A DNA stretch of 64,000 bases from Parahoeflea halophila (GTDB lineage: Bacteria > Pseudomonadota > Alphaproteobacteria > Rhizobiales > Rhizobiaceae): positions 203,256-267,255 of the forward strand of contig NZ_OCPC01000006.1 in NCBI RefSeq assembly GCF_900220985.1. The letters run 5' to 3'. The notes below the pieces were generated by a model. The model was not told the origin of the DNA, did not search any database, and saw only the letters and a program-made list of their open reading frames with translations. Each line of letters starts with the position of its first letter. Position 1 is the first letter of the stretch. The translations under genes were made by a program, and so were the position numbers. Of the stretch, positions 1-10,134 are shown piece after piece.

Positions 1-561
1 GCAGCAGTAGGCGACATCACCGATGCGAAAGCCCAGCGACCGGATCGATCCATGCGCCTGGTCGAGCGGTTGCACCTCGACCGCCCCGCCCTCGCCCGTG
101 ATCGTGATCGGCTTGTCCAGTGAATTGATCAGCACCGGCGTTGTGATCGGCGGATAGTTGCTGCCTGCAGGTGTTTCCAGGCAATAGCCGAAGCCGGCGC
201 GGATCCGTGCCATGGTTTCAGGATCGGCGTGGATCGGGATCTGCCTGCGCTGCGTCAGCGCAAAGCCGCGCAGATCGTCGATGCCGTGCACGTGATCGGC
301 ATGCGAATGAGTGTAGAGCACCGCATCGATGCTTCGAACCTTGCTGGCGATCATCTGCTCGCGGAAATCCGGCCCGGTATCGACCACGATCGTGGTTTCA
401 CCGCCATCGGCGCTGAATTGGCGGATCAGGAAGGCCGCCCGGGTGCGCCGGTTCTTAGGGTTGTCCGGATCGCAGGCGCCCCAGTCGCCATTGACCCGCG
501 GCACGCCCGGAGACGAGGCGCAACCGAGAATTGTGAATTGGCGGCGTACCGGTACCGTCAC
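1..561 (-). CDS. MBL-fold metallo-hydrolase (PhnP-like), partial at window edge
   Basis: Reading the minus strand from a GTG at 561 gives 187 open codons running off the left edge, so the C-terminus is missing. The protein carries the metallo-beta-lactamase metal motif THSHADHVHGID and, before it, the strand ending VVDTGPDF typical of PhnP/RomA-like phosphodiesterases. These bind two metal ions and hydrolyse phosphodiesters (for example cyclic ribose phosphates), but the substrate here cannot be read. The GTG overlaps the TGA stop of the upstream TatD gene, so the two are translationally coupled. The same pair follows metG in many rhizobia. The family call is firm; the exact reaction is inference. 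Confidence 0.85.
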   Translation of the reverse strand, partial: MTVPVRRQFTILGCASSPGVPRVNGDWGACDPDNPKNRRTRAAFLIRQFSADGGETTIVVDTGPDFREQMIASKVRSIDAVLYTHSHADHVHGIDDLRGFALTQRRQIPIHADPETMARIRAGFGYCLETPAGSNYPPITTPVLINSLDKPITITGEGGAVEVQPLDQAHGSIRSLGFRIGDVAYCC

Positions 562-1349
562 AGCTTAGGCATCGTCGAGAAACAACGGAAGGCGTTCTCG
601 GTTGTGATCCGGGCGATCTCCTCATAGGACACGCCTTTGACTTCGGCCAAAACTTCCGCGGTGTTGACCACATAGGATGGCTCGTTGCGCTTGCCGCGCC
701 AGCGCTTGGGCGCCAGATATGGCGCATCGGTCTCAACCAGCAGCCGGTCCATCGGCACGCTCTTGGCGATGTCCCGCAGTTCCGTTGATTTCGGAAAGGT
801 CAGGATGCCTGAAAACGAGACATAGCCCCCAAGCGCCACGCCGGTATCGGCCAGTGCCTGCCCGGAGGAAAAGCAATGCAGAATGAAGGGAAAGGCCCCC
901 TTCCCCGTTTCCTCGGTCAGGATTTGAGCCATGTCGTCGTCGGCGCTGCGGCTGTGGATGACCAGCGGCAGCTGCGTGCGGCGGGCAGCCTCGATGTGAC
1001 GCCTGAGTCCGGTCTTCTGGTCCTCCGGTTTCTGCGTTTCGTAGAAATAGTCGAGCCCGGCCTCACCGATCGCCACCACCTTCTCATGCGCCTCGGCCAG
1101 CGCCACCAGCTGGTCTGCCGTTACGTCCAGCTCTTCATCGGCATTGTTCGGATGGGTGCCGACGGAGCAGAACACGCTTGGATAGCGCTCGGTCAGCGCC
1201 AGCAACGTGTCGAGCTTCCTGACACGGGTCGAAATCGTCACAATCTGCTTTACGCCGGAAGCGTGGGCGCGCTCCACAAGCTCGTCGCGTTCCGCGTCGA
1301 AATCGGCAAAATCGAGGTGGCAATGGCTGTCAATCAGCATTGGTCTCAT
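558..1349 (-). CDS. tatD: TatD family metal-dependent hydrolase
   Basis: A 263-residue TIM-barrel amidohydrolase-like protein of normal TatD length. The N-terminal metal-binding motif DSHCHLDF lies at about residues 7-14. Later metal ligands are visible as [21 protein letters not shown] and the C-terminal [10 protein letters not shown]. TatD proteins are 3'-5' DNA exonucleases or deoxyribonucleases linked to DNA repair, although many members are uncharacterised. The ATG overlaps the stop of metG by four bases and its own stop overlaps the next gene, so it sits inside the metG operon. An internal ATG three codons downstream (MLIDSHCH) is an equally plausible start. Confidence 0.9.
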   Translation of the reverse strand: MRPMLIDSHCHLDFADFDAERDELVERAHASGVKQIVTISTRVRKLDTLLALTERYPSVFCSVGTHPNNADEELDVTADQLVALAEAHEKVVAIGEAGLDYFYETQKPEDQKTGLRRHIEAARRTQLPLVIHSRSADDDMAQILTEETGKGAFPFILHCFSSGQALADTGVALGGYVSFSGILTFPKSTELRDIAKSVPMDRLLVETDAPYLAPKRWRGKRNEPSYVVNTAEVLAEVKGVSYEEIARITTENAFRCFSTMPKL

Positions 1350-2890
1350 GCCTCTTCCGGCGCAACGTAGCGCGGGAAGATCGGGGCAGGCTTGTCGATC
1401 GGCGTGCCTGCCTGCAACCGGCCTGCTTCGCCCAGGGCCTTGAAATCGCGTTTGTTGGCGGGAGCCGCTACCAGATCGAGCAGCCTACCCGCCGATTCCG
1501 GCATGAAGGGCTGCAAAAGGATCGAGATCTGCCGCACCGTTTCCGCGGTAACGTAGAGCACTGTTTCCATCCGCGCCGGATCGGTCTTCTTCAGCGCCCA
1601 AGGCTCGTTGTTGGCAAAATAGCGGTCGCCATCGGCAACCACGTCGATGATCGAGGCAAGCGCCTTGTGGATCTGGAAATTCGCCATGTCGGTGCGCACG
1701 CTCTCGATCACCGTGTCGATGGTGGTCAGCAGAGCCTTGTCCTCATCGGTCAGCACACCGCATTCAGGCATCCTGCCGTCGCAGTTCTTGTTGATCATCG
1801 ACAGCGAACGGCTGGCGAGATTGCCGATGCCGTTGGCAAGATCGGAATTGATCCTGGTGGCGATGCTCTCGGGGCTGTAGCTGCCATCCTGACCGAACGG
1901 CACTTCACGCATGAAGAAGTAGCGCACCTGGTCGAGCCCATAGGCTTCGATCAGCGCGAACGGATCGACGACGTTGCCGATGGATTTCGACATCTTCTCG
2001 CCCTTGACCAGCAGGAAGCCGTGGGCGAACACCTTTTCCGGCAGCGCGAGCCCGGCTGACATCAGGAATGCTGGCCAGTAGACGGCGTGGAAGCGGACGA
2101 TATCCTTGCCGATCATGTGGATTGCGGGCCAGTGGTTCCACCGGTCGGAAGCTTCGTCAGGGAAGCCGGCGGCGGTGATGTAATTGGTCAGCGCGTCCAC
2201 CCAGACATACATGACGTGCTTTTCATCGCCGGGAACCGGCACGCCCCAGTCGAAGGTCGTGCGCGAGATCGACAGGTCTCTCAGACCGGATTTGACGAAG
2301 CTCGCAACCTCGTTGCGCCGTTCGCTCGGAGCCACGAAATCCGGATTGGTCTCGTAGAGTTCCAGCAGCTTTTCGCCATAGGCCGAAAGCTTGAAGTAAT
2401 AGCTCTCTTCCTCCACCCATTCGACCGGAGAGCCAAGCGGTTCACGCCGCACGCCGTCTTCGCCGACTGTGGTTTCCGCCTCGTCGAAATAGGCTTCCTG
2501 GCGAACCGAATACCAGCCGCCGTAATTGCCCAGATAGATGTCGCCATTGGCTTCCATCCGCTTCCACAATTCCTGCACCGCGCGCTTGTGGCGCTCTTCG
2601 GTGGTGCGGATGAAATCATCATTGGAGCAGTTGAGCTGGGAGAGCATGTCGCGGAACACGGCGGAGTTCTTGTCGGCGAGCTCGATCGGCTTGACACCTT
2701 CCTTCTCTGCCGTCTGCTGCATCTTCTGGCCGTGCTCGTCGGTGCCCGACAGGAAGAAGACGTCCTTGCCGTCAAGCCGCTGAAACCGCGCCAGCACATC
2801 CGTCGCAATTGCCGTATAGGCGTGACCGATATGCGGCACCCCGTTGGGATAGAAGATCGGTGTGGTGATGTAATAACGCTCGGTGCTCAT
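1346..2890 (-). CDS. metG: methionyl-tRNA synthetase
   Basis: A 514-residue class I aminoacyl-tRNA synthetase that charges tRNA-Met in the cytoplasm. The HIGH motif is at residues 20-23 (VPHIGHAY) and the KMSKS loop at about 298-302 ([10 protein letters not shown]). The C-terminal part is the anticodon-binding helical domain. The length fits the short bacterial form without the C-terminal EMAP-like dimerisation domain. It is followed with overlap by tatD and preceded by a 236-base gap after holB. The start is the only ATG just ahead of the conserved [12 protein letters not shown] opening. Confidence 0.97.
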   Translation of the reverse strand: MSTERYYITTPIFYPNGVPHIGHAYTAIATDVLARFQRLDGKDVFFLSGTDEHGQKMQQTAEKEGVKPIELADKNSAVFRDMLSQLNCSNDDFIRTTEERHKRAVQELWKRMEANGDIYLGNYGGWYSVRQEAYFDEAETTVGEDGVRREPLGSPVEWVEEESYYFKLSAYGEKLLELYETNPDFVAPSERRNEVASFVKSGLRDLSISRTTFDWGVPVPGDEKHVMYVWVDALTNYITAAGFPDEASDRWNHWPAIHMIGKDIVRFHAVYWPAFLMSAGLALPEKVFAHGFLLVKGEKMSKSIGNVVDPFALIEAYGLDQVRYFFMREVPFGQDGSYSPESIATRINSDLANGIGNLASRSLSMINKNCDGRMPECGVLTDEDKALLTTIDTVIESVRTDMANFQIHKALASIIDVVADGDRYFANNEPWALKKTDPARMETVLYVTAETVRQISILLQPFMPESAGRLLDLVAAPANKRDFKALGEAGRLQAGTPIDKPAPIFPRYVAPEEA

Positions 2891-3126
2891 GTTTGCCTTC
2901 GAATTCCATGTCCGGGTCTGGATCGACAGATCGGTCTATACGCGCTGTGGTCATAGGCGATCAAGCCGCCGGATGCCATAGGATGGCATGCCTTTCCGGC
3001 GTAAAGCGTCGCGGCGCAACCCGCCGGAGCGCCGTACCTTAAGATGGACACGCACCGGTCGCTCCGCCAGTCGATGAAACGCATGTAGGTTCTCACCCAA
3101 CTCGAACCAAGCGAGTGCGGCGTGCG

Positions 3127-4146
3127 TTACCCGAAGAATATCGAAAACACGTGCAGCACGGTCTGCTTGCGATCAAGATTAAAGGCTGCCGCCGTGGCGA
3201 AATGGTCAGACAACGTGACCGACATTCGTGCCAGCCGGTCGGCCTCCGCCAGGTCTCCGGCAGCGCCCGCCTCCCGTGCCATCTGCTGCACGCGGTCGAC
3301 GGCGAAACCGGTGAAGAAGTCATAGGCCACGTCGCGATCGCGCGCGGCCAGCGTTTCGGCAAGCTTGTAGATCGGTTCGCGGTTGTCGAGGCTGCCGCGT
3401 TCGAGAATGTCGACAAAGGCTTCGGCGATCTCGACGCCACCGTAGTTCCGCAACAACAGCGCGCGAGAAACACTGCCTTCGCTCAGCCGGATGATTGCAT
3501 CGGTTTCACCCGGTGCTGCTCCCAGATGTCCGAGCGCACGGTTGAGGTCCGGGGCAGACAGTGGATTGAGTTTCAGTGACAGGCAGCGCGAGCGAATGGT
3601 CGGAAGCAGCCGGCCCGGCGTATGCGACAGCACCAGGAACAGCGACCGTTTCGGCGGTTCCTCGAGGATTTTCAGGATGGCGTTGGCGGCATTGCGGTTG
3701 AGATCGTCGGCCGGATCGATGATCGCCACCCGCCAGTTGCCGGTGCCCGAGGTCTGGCCGAAGAACTTGCCCGCCCGGCGCACCTCGTCCACGGTGATGA
3801 CGGATTTCGCCTTGCCGGTCTTCTCATCCACCGGCCGTGCCAGATGCAGCACACTGTGTGAGGCGCCGGATGAAATCTGGCGCCCGACGGGAACGTCGAG
3901 ATCCGGATCGGAAATCTGATCAGGCGCCTTCAGCGGGTCGGGATGGGTCAGCACGTGATGGGCAAAGCGGTAGGCCAGCGTGGCCTTGCCAATTCCTTCT
4001 GCACCCTCGATCAGAATGGCGTGATGCATGCGGCCGGATCGATAGGCTGTGGCCAGGAATTCCTGCTGCAAATCATGGCCATAAAGCACCGTGTTGCGCT
4101 CTGGTGGAATGGCACCTTCGAGCAAGCCTGGCTGCTCTCCACTCAT
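3127..4146 (-). CDS. holB: DNA polymerase III subunit delta' (clamp loader)
   Basis: A 339-residue AAA+ clamp-loader subunit. Visible features are the nucleotide-loop motif GAEGIGKAT at residues 48-56, the Walker B-like stretch around [10 protein letters not shown], the helix [11 protein letters not shown] and the sensor region [18 protein letters not shown]. These are the standard landmarks of the delta'/gamma family. In the holoenzyme delta' helps load the beta sliding clamp. The ATG overlaps the stop of tmk by four bases, the usual tmk-holB coupling. The degenerate P-loop (A in place of the usual S/T after GK) fits a subunit that does not hydrolyse ATP, which is inference. Confidence 0.95.
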   Translation of the reverse strand: MSGEQPGLLEGAIPPERNTVLYGHDLQQEFLATAYRSGRMHHAILIEGAEGIGKATLAYRFAHHVLTHPDPLKAPDQISDPDLDVPVGRQISSGASHSVLHLARPVDEKTGKAKSVITVDEVRRAGKFFGQTSGTGNWRVAIIDPADDLNRNAANAILKILEEPPKRSLFLVLSHTPGRLLPTIRSRCLSLKLNPLSAPDLNRALGHLGAAPGETDAIIRLSEGSVSRALLLRNYGGVEIAEAFVDILERGSLDNREPIYKLAETLAARDRDVAYDFFTGFAVDRVQQMAREAGAAGDLAEADRLARMSVTLSDHFATAAAFNLDRKQTVLHVFSIFFG

Positions 4147-4823
4147 GCCTTTTGGCCCTTCACAGCTTCGTCTGCTGCTCCCTCATGCAGGATTGGATCG
4201 ACTGCGGCGAGAACAGCGAGTGCCACCAGATCTTCGGCCTTGTTGGCATCGATGAGCTTGCATCGCTCAGGCTCCGTGCGTGTCAGGTCGATAAAGGCTT
4301 CGCGCCGCTTCTCGTGGGTGGACACTTCTTCCTTCTCGAACCGGTCGGGGGCTGCATCCTTGCCTTCGCGCGCCTTGGCCCGTCCCAATCCGACCGATGC
4401 GGGCAGGTCGAACACCAGCGTCAGATCCGGGATCATGCCGTTAACGGCTATGCGTTCGAGATGCTCGATGAATTGCGGCTCAAGATTGCCGGTCACCCCC
4501 TGGTAGACCCGGCTCGAGTCCATGAACCTGTCGCACAGAACGATTGTTCCCTCGGCAACTGCGGGGCGGATCACCTGCTCAATATGGTCGCTGCGCGCTG
4601 CCGCAAACAGCATGGCTTCCATGCGCACGCCGAATTCTTCCGCAGCACCTGACAGAAGCACGTGCCGCACCGCTTCGGCACCGAGAGAGCCGCCGGGTTC
4701 ACGCGTGACCAGCACATCGTGTCCCCGGCGCCTGAGAACATCGGCCAGACGGCTGATCTGAGTCGACTTGCCGACCCCTTCTCCGCCTTCAAAGGTTATG
4801 AACAGACCTGCACTTTTCGTCAC
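4143..4823 (-). CDS. tmk: thymidylate kinase
   Basis: A 226-residue dTMP kinase that phosphorylates dTMP to dTDP. It shows the P-loop GGEGVGKST at residues 13-21, the DRF motif in [14 protein letters not shown] that positions the substrate, and the lid region rich in basic residues near [19 protein letters not shown]. Length and order match bacterial Tmk. It lies upstream of holB with a four-base overlap and downstream of the D,D-carboxypeptidase gene after about 120 bases. Confidence 0.96.
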   Translation of the reverse strand: MTKSAGLFITFEGGEGVGKSTQISRLADVLRRRGHDVLVTREPGGSLGAEAVRHVLLSGAAEEFGVRMEAMLFAAARSDHIEQVIRPAVAEGTIVLCDRFMDSSRVYQGVTGNLEPQFIEHLERIAVNGMIPDLTLVFDLPASVGLGRAKAREGKDAAPDRFEKEEVSTHEKRREAFIDLTRTEPERCKLIDANKAEDLVALAVLAAVDPILHEGAADEAVKGQKA

Positions 4824-4946
4824 GTGTCATTTTCCCTGTCGCCGCAGGCTTGATCGCGCACGGAACATGTTGATGAGGTCACCGGAAGTTACCGGTTCGC
4901 CATTGTCTAAAGCAATTCAATCCGGAAATGAACGCTGGCAGGGCCG

Positions 4947-6104
4947 TTACAGCCAGAATTGCGCAAGTTCAATCAGCGCATCGAGCGCCTGGGTGTGCAA
5001 TGGCCCCTTGTCCACGGCCTCCATTGCATAAAGTGGCTGCTCCTGGGACAGCGTATCGCCGATATAAACCTTGAGAACGCCGACCTGGGCGCCCGCCTCA
5101 ATCGGCGCACGCAGCGGCCAGCGGTAGGTGATTCGCGCAGCCAGCCGGTCCGGATTGGTGATTGGCAGCAGAATATCGACCGCGCCTTTGGCCTTTACAA
5201 TTGCACTCTCCCCACCGCCATACACGCTGACCTCGCCGATGGTTTCACCCTCGGCAAACAATGTCTTGCGTTCGAACGCGCGAATGCCCCATTCGAGCAT
5301 CTTGCGCGATTCCTCGGCCCGTTCCCGCTCGGTCGCCATGCCGCTCATCGCCAGAAACAGCCGTCGACCATCGCGCTTGATCGACGAGACGATGGCGTAG
5401 CCTGACTCCTCGGTAAAACCGGTCTTCAGCCCGTCCACGCCGATACCGAGCCCCAAAAGCGGGTTGCGATTGCGTTGCCTGATGTTGTTCCAGGTGAATT
5501 CCGGTTGCGAGTAATATTTGTAGAACTCCGGATAGGTGGACTGGATGTGCCGGGCCAGCGTAACCAGATCCTTCATCGTCACCTTGGAATCAGGATGCGG
5601 CAGTCCGTTGGAATTCCCGAACACCGAGGTGGTCAGGCCGATCTCGCGGGCGCGCTCGGTCATCAGCCTGGCAAAATTCTCCTCCGAGCCCGCCATACCC
5701 TCGGCAATGATGATGCAGCCGTCATTGGCCGACTGAACGATCACGCCCTGGATCAGGTCTTCCAGCCGGATCGATGATTTCAGCTCGGCAAACATCGTCG
5801 AGGTGCGCGATATCGCACCCCCGGTACGCCAGGCATTCTCCGACACCTGGAACGTGTCGTCCAGCGTCAAGCGGCCGCTGCGGATGGCGTTGAACACGAC
5901 TTCCATCGTCATCAGCTTGGCCAGCGATGCGGGCGGCACAGTCTCGTCTTCATTCTTGGCGAACAGCACCGTGCCGGTATCGGCATCGATCAGATAGGCC
6001 TGTTTGGCGCGCGTCTCGAAAAGTTGCGCCAATACCGGCGACACCGAGCCGCCAACCAGCAGCACCAAGACGAAAAACAGGCGGGCGAAAACCGACCGGG
6101 TCAT
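4947..6104 (-). CDS. D-alanyl-D-alanine carboxypeptidase (PBP5/6, DacF type)
   Basis: A serine-type penicillin-binding protein, peptidase family S11, that trims the terminal D-Ala from peptidoglycan pentapeptides in the periplasm. With the start at 6104 it is 385 residues. It has an N-terminal signal segment (MTRSVFARLFFVLVLLVGG), the catalytic SLAK at about 60-63 (PPASLAKLMT), the SAN motif in VQSANDG and the KTG motif in GLKTGFTEE. The C-terminal domain ends in an amphipathic segment, EALIELAQFW-like, of the sort that anchors PBP5. Translation could also start at 6116 (MDGPM). It is transcribed toward tmk after rlpA. Confidence 0.94.
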   Translation of the reverse strand: MTRSVFARLFFVLVLLVGGSVSPVLAQLFETRAKQAYLIDADTGTVLFAKNEDETVPPASLAKLMTMEVVFNAIRSGRLTLDDTFQVSENAWRTGGAISRTSTMFAELKSSIRLEDLIQGVIVQSANDGCIIIAEGMAGSEENFARLMTERAREIGLTTSVFGNSNGLPHPDSKVTMKDLVTLARHIQSTYPEFYKYYSQPEFTWNNIRQRNRNPLLGLGIGVDGLKTGFTEESGYAIVSSIKRDGRRLFLAMSGMATERERAEESRKMLEWGIRAFERKTLFAEGETIGEVSVYGGGESAIVKAKGAVDILLPITNPDRLAARITYRWPLRAPIEAGAQVGVLKVYIGDTLSQEQPLYAMEAVDKGPLHTQALDALIELAQFWL

Positions 6105-6262
6105 AGGGCCATCCATCAACGAAGAAATTGGGATATTTCACCAGACTAGCAACCAGGCCACGCCGGATCAATGCTTTAAAGCACTCCGGCAGCCCAGGCC
6201 GCTCGTCAGTCCGCAGGTTGAAATGATCTGATTTGCGTGAACCTGCAGTAGCGTCCCGGGCT

Positions 6263-7267
6263 TCAGCGCTGTTCGGAGGCTGCGCCCAGCAGGCGGTCGA
6301 ACGGAGTTTTCTCCACGACCAGGCGGGCTCCCCAGAAGGCCATGCCGACATCCTGCATTCGTGCCCCGGAATTGGCGGCGATCGGCATTCCGAAAGTCGG
6401 TCTTTCGGGAAGCACCGGTCCCACGTCGGGAAGCGCGAATCCAGCTGGAATGTCCAGCGCAGAAGACGTAAGGCCAGCGACCGTACCTGCCTGTAGCGCG
6501 GATACCGGGGCCGAGGCGAGAACCGCAGGCGGCGCGATCGATGCCTGTGCGGAACCGACGCCCGGAAGCGCTGTATCGACAGCGTTCATTGCCATCATGA
6601 CACCGGTGGCGATCACACCGCCGGCCGGTTCACTGGACCCGCCGGGTCGGTAGCTCGCCATGAGGTAGCGCGTGTCATCGCCTTCGACAGGCGCCCGGCC
6701 GACATATTCAACGCGGACAGCTGCAACGCCTTCCTGTTTCATGTCGAGCAGTTCCGCAGCCTTGTTCGAAAGGTCGATGATGCGCCCATGGGCAAACGGT
6801 CCGCGATCATTGACGCGGACAATCACGGTGTTGCCGTTCTTCTTGTTGGTCACCCGGGCATAGCTTGGCAGCGGAAATGTCGGATGCGCCGCAGAGAGGT
6901 GGAACTGGTCGTAGATCTCGCCATTTGCCGTCAGCCGGCCGTGGAAATTGGGACCGTACCAGGAAGCCAGTCCGGCCTTGTCGTAGTTCGGCTCTTCCTT
7001 GGGCGTGTACCACTTGCCACGTACCCGGTAGGGCTTTCCGACCATCGCCCGCCCGCCGCCCTTCTCGGGCCGCTTGGCCGTGGTGATCCGCGGGCTTGCG
7101 GCTACACCATATTCGGAGACGGAGAATTTAGATTTGGTGTTGATGTGCGACGGTGAGGATTTGCTTTTCGAGCTGGATGACGAACTGCATCCGGCGAGCC
7201 CAAGTGCAAGCAACGCCACGATTCCCACGCCGGCCGCTGAACGCAACCCTGCCCCGGTTCGATCCAT
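6263..7267 (-). CDS. rlpA: septal ring lytic transglycosylase RlpA family lipoprotein
   Basis: A secreted lipoprotein with a double-psi beta-barrel domain. From the ATG at 7267 the signal is MDRTGAGLRSAAG followed by a hydrophobic run and the lipobox LAGC, with the acylated Cys near residue 26. The RlpA core is clear: KAGLASWYGPNFHGRLTANG, AAHPTFPLPSYARVTN and VRVNDRGPFAHGRIIDLS, including the catalytic Asp in NDRGP. RlpA cleaves naked glycan strands at the septum. The C-terminal 130 residues are low complexity, and no SPOR domain is recognisable, unlike E. coli RlpA. ATG 7312 and TTG 7339 are in-frame alternatives, but they would put 15 to 24 residues ahead of the signal. Confidence 0.9.
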   Translation of the reverse strand: MDRTGAGLRSAAGVGIVALLALGLAGCSSSSSSKSKSSPSHINTKSKFSVSEYGVAASPRITTAKRPEKGGGRAMVGKPYRVRGKWYTPKEEPNYDKAGLASWYGPNFHGRLTANGEIYDQFHLSAAHPTFPLPSYARVTNKKNGNTVIVRVNDRGPFAHGRIIDLSNKAAELLDMKQEGVAAVRVEYVGRAPVEGDDTRYLMASYRPGGSSEPAGGVIATGVMMAMNAVDTALPGVGSAQASIAPPAVLASAPVSALQAGTVAGLTSSALDIPAGFALPDVGPVLPERPTFGMPIAANSGARMQDVGMAFWGARLVVEKTPFDRLLGAASEQR

Positions 7268-7471
7268 CAATCTGTGTCCCACACCGCTACCCGATATTCT
7301 GGCGGTCGCCATTATGGCCTGGCAGTCAGTCCCCTGCAAAGCCGTCCCCTTCGATCAAAGCGTCTTATGTCCTAATCGAAGGTTTAACTCGCCGGGCAAC
7401 ATGGCAAAATTGCGATCAGCGACCCGGCGAAACGGCTTATTGAGGCCAGCGTGGTAAACTATTGATGAATC

Positions 7472-7867
7472 TCAGCCCTCAATTCTGGCCTTGCCGCTAC
7501 GGCCGTCATCGCGAACCCAATTGAGCGAGTTCTCGCCCGTTTTCCGGATCTGAAAGCATGTGGTCTTTCCGTCGTACCAGGTTGGCCACTGCTGGCACAG
7601 GTTTTCACCCTTCACCCACCAGCGCCCGCTTTCCTTAGGGGCGAAGAACTTGCCAAGTCCCAGTGCCGTGCCGTCGCCGGTCACCACGCCAGAGCGCTTG
7701 TAGTTGAGCGGAAACTCGCCGCCGAATGGTGTTGCCAGATACACGCGCTTGCCGTTGACGAACTGTTTGAGCTCGCCACCTGTGAGTTGTTCGGCATTTG
7801 CAGAAACCGGGGCAAGTAAAAGCGCAAGTGCCGACAGGGCACCGAACAGTGATGTTTTAGCGTGCAT
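7472..7867 (-). CDS. small secreted protein of unknown function
   Basis: I do not recognise a named family. The protein is 131 residues from an ATG at 7867 that has a good ribosome-binding site (GGAG seven bases upstream). It opens with a classical signal peptide (MHAKTSLFGALSALALLLAP, cleaved after SANA). The mature part is about 105 residues with several aromatic residues and two cysteines (LCQQWPTW and TTCFQIRK) that could form a disulfide. The pattern GRWWVKGENLCQQW...CFQIRK resembles small periplasmic proteins common in rhizobia. It stands alone, with gaps of about 200 bases or more on both sides. Confidence 0.7.
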   Translation of the reverse strand: MHAKTSLFGALSALALLLAPVSANAEQLTGGELKQFVNGKRVYLATPFGGEFPLNYKRSGVVTGDGTALGLGKFFAPKESGRWWVKGENLCQQWPTWYDGKTTCFQIRKTGENSLNWVRDDGRSGKARIEG

Positions 7868-8347
7868 TGTTGATCTCCGGAACAGTGTACATATCAACCG
7901 ATACGCTTCACCAGTTCAATTGGTTTCATTCCAGTGCAAAAAAACCTCTGTGACGTGCCTTGCCCGAGCCGGTGGATCGCTGGAAAACTGCTGCGGTCAT
8001 GCTGGCTTTTTCAAATCAGCGCAACAACATCCGTGCTAGACCTCGTCGCCAGCGAAGCCGAATAGCACTGAAACCAACGCTGCTTCCCATCACCGCAAAG
8101 CTGATAATGGGGGTGCTCGCAACCTGACACTGGCTCATCGCCTTGATCCGCGCCATGAACTCGACCGGTTGTCTGGTTCGGGGCGCCGTGCAAACCGGAA
8201 AAAGCGGGCACCGATTTCGATAGAGATTGACTGGAGTTCTATGGAAGCTGTAGAAGCGCCTCCGAAGGACGATTGGTAGCAGGATGGACGCAGGCGGCTG
8301 AAACCGCGCGTTTGTTTGTCCCGAATGCTTCAACATATCAATGTCTT
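7868..8347. other. 480-base gene-poor stretch before tRNA-Ser
   Basis: No open frame here has a recognisable family motif or a convincing ribosome-binding site. The bases next to 7868 hold the promoter and leader of the small secreted protein on the minus strand. The part before 8348 must hold the tRNA-Ser promoter, but I see no clear -35/-10 pair. Together with the pseudogene downstream, the stretch looks like decayed or non-coding DNA. Confidence 0.4.
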
Positions 8348-8437
8348 GGAGGGGTGGCCGAGCGGTTTAAGGCACCGGTCTTGAAAACCGGCGTGCGGGA
8401 GACCGTACCGTGGGTTCGAATCCCACCCCCTCCGCCA
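8348..8437 (+). tRNA. tRNA-Ser (anticodon UGA)
   Basis: A class II tRNA of 90 bases with encoded CCA. The acceptor arm pairs GGAGGGG at the 5' end with CCCCTCC before discriminator G. The anticodon stem CCGGT/ACCGG encloses the loop CTTGAAA, giving anticodon TGA. A long variable arm (GCGGGAGACCGT region) and the T-loop GGTTCGAATCC are present, as expected for serine. It reads UCA and, by wobble, other UCN codons. Confidence 0.97.
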
Positions 8438-8686
8438 CTTGCCCTTGAGAAAACTTTCTGCTGGCTCGCCCACGGCCGTATTTTATCCATCAGATGCAAG
8501 GGTTTTGCAGCAGGGGCGGCAGTGCCGGACCGATCAGGTCAGCGTGAACTCGACGACTACAAGATCTCCGAACTCGTCTGCAAGAAGACCAAAGTCCGTG
8601 TCACAGCCATCGTCTCCGGCAACGACGAGGCCTGGCGAGGAACTGCGCCCTCCGCCGTGGACGCTGACGTCAACCGGGTCGATCGC

Positions 8687-9370
8687 TTAGCGGTGCGCGG
8701 ACAGCATCTCTTCGATCAGCAGCACCAGCCGGGCAGTGGTGGCCAGAAACAGCAAGTATACGCTGAGCAGCTTGCTGCCCTCCTCCGGCACATCCTTCCA
8801 GACAAAGGAGCTTGCAACGATGCTGTCAACCGCGGTGTGAATGACAAAGAACCCGAAGCCGATGGCGAGCAGCGTTGCAAAGGTTTTAGAGCGGAGGACT
8901 TCACGGCGGAACAGGCCGGCCACCGCCAGCACGACAAAGCCATAGGCAATCACGATGATGTCGTTCCAGTTGCGAAAACTCTCCAGCCCGCCCAGGCTGC
9001 TTGTATCGAGCATTGTCCCGCCGCGTTCATGAAAACCCAGCTGCTCGTCAATCGACAGGAAAACGCAGCCCGCGGCCAGCAGCTACCAGAAAAGTGCCCC
9101 GTAATCGAAGGTCCTGGCACGCAGATAAAACACCAGCACCGCGCTCACCCCGGCCATGGCCATGCAGATGGCCGAGAGTGCCGTGTTGATGCCCTCCTCC
9201 GAGAACTGAAAGGTCGGATCGTCGGCGGGCGACAGATAGACTCAGGCGAAGATGCGCAAAACGACTGAGACCGATGACAGACTCGCGAACCAGATGAACA
9301 GCCTGGGAAGCTCTTCTTCCGGCGACTGATGGCGGCCATGATCCCAGCCTGCAAAATCTGAAGTACCCAT
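8687..9370 (-). pseudogene. multi-pass membrane protein gene with two in-frame stop codons
   Basis: From ATG 9370 the minus strand reads as one 228-codon frame to a stop at 8687, interrupted by TGA at 9242-9244 (codon 43) and TAG at 9083-9085 (codon 96). Both sides of each stop read as sensible membrane-protein sequence with no frame shift: a helix before the first stop (LFIWFASLSSVSVVL), a helix between the stops (INTALSAICMAMAG), and after the second FLSIDEQLGFHER, then two more helices. The short SIDE...HE motif is common in uncharacterised bacterial membrane proteins. The last 108 codons (from 9013) form an intact frame that gene callers may list as a protein. I read the whole as a recently inactivated gene; a sequencing error at both points is the alternative. 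Confidence 0.75.
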
Positions 9371-10134
9371 AAGCGCAATCTCTCTTTCAACAAAGCGCCC
9401 TCCCCCTGGCGGCCGGATTTTCCGGCGGGCGTGCCTGAGTACGGCCAGCGGGGATGGTGCGTCGTGTCAAAAAACACAGCTTCCGGGAACAAGCGTCCGC
9501 ATTCACCCACTATGGTTAGCGGCCGACGGATCATGATCTCGTCATCTCGGCCGATATCCAAACCGGGGAAGACAAGCGGCCTTGTAAGACATCACCCCTG
9601 ATGCAATAAAGTTTCCATGCAAAAGATTGTCATGACCGGGAGTTTTTAATTGACCTTTACCTACCTTCGACCGCATCTCGGGCTCGTGGTGTTGTACAAT
9701 TAAATTTTTATTCAAAGTTGCTGTATCGGATTGAGGCTTTGCGACTAATTGTTGCCTCCACAAGCCAGAAGTTTCCTGTCTTTATCATCGTCGAACGCTG
9801 CCGGCATCGGGCCGTCTCAGCATGTATGCTTTGCCTGCCGTAGCAGCATCGCGGTTCATTCGCGCGCAACCCATGGTGGATGAGCATGATGTGTGTGCCG
9901 ATGTTGTCGCCCACCGTGCCGACGACATTCGAGAGCAGCCACAGCGCCGAAGGCCGGAGACATTCAGGGGAAGCTCTTGTCGCTCTCTCGCATCGGCGAC
10001 ATGAGCGTGCTGACCGCCTGAACATCCAGTGGCCGCAACCCTGTGGCGTGATGGAAATCGGGCTTTGAAGTATGCTAGCTTCGATTCATGATCCTGGAAC
10101 AAGACCCGTGCCAAGCTGACGAGGCCAGCCGGTA
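9371..10134. other. 764-base stretch without a supported gene
   Basis: Several frames of 60 to 140 codons are open on both strands, but none shows a known motif, a signal sequence or a good ribosome-binding site. An AT-rich patch around 9690-9715 is unlike the rest of the window. The last 100 to 200 bases probably carry the promoter of coxC. I see no inverted repeats suggesting an insertion sequence. Confidence 0.35.

Noticed and set aside
8273-9268. 331-codon plus-strand open frame
   Set aside because: It runs through tRNA-Ser and then antisense to the membrane pseudogene; its translation has no motif and shifting low-complexity composition.
9145-9561. 138-codon minus-strand frame overlapping the 5' part of the pseudogene
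   Set aside because: Different frame from the membrane-protein reading, Arg/Ser/Pro-rich and without motif.
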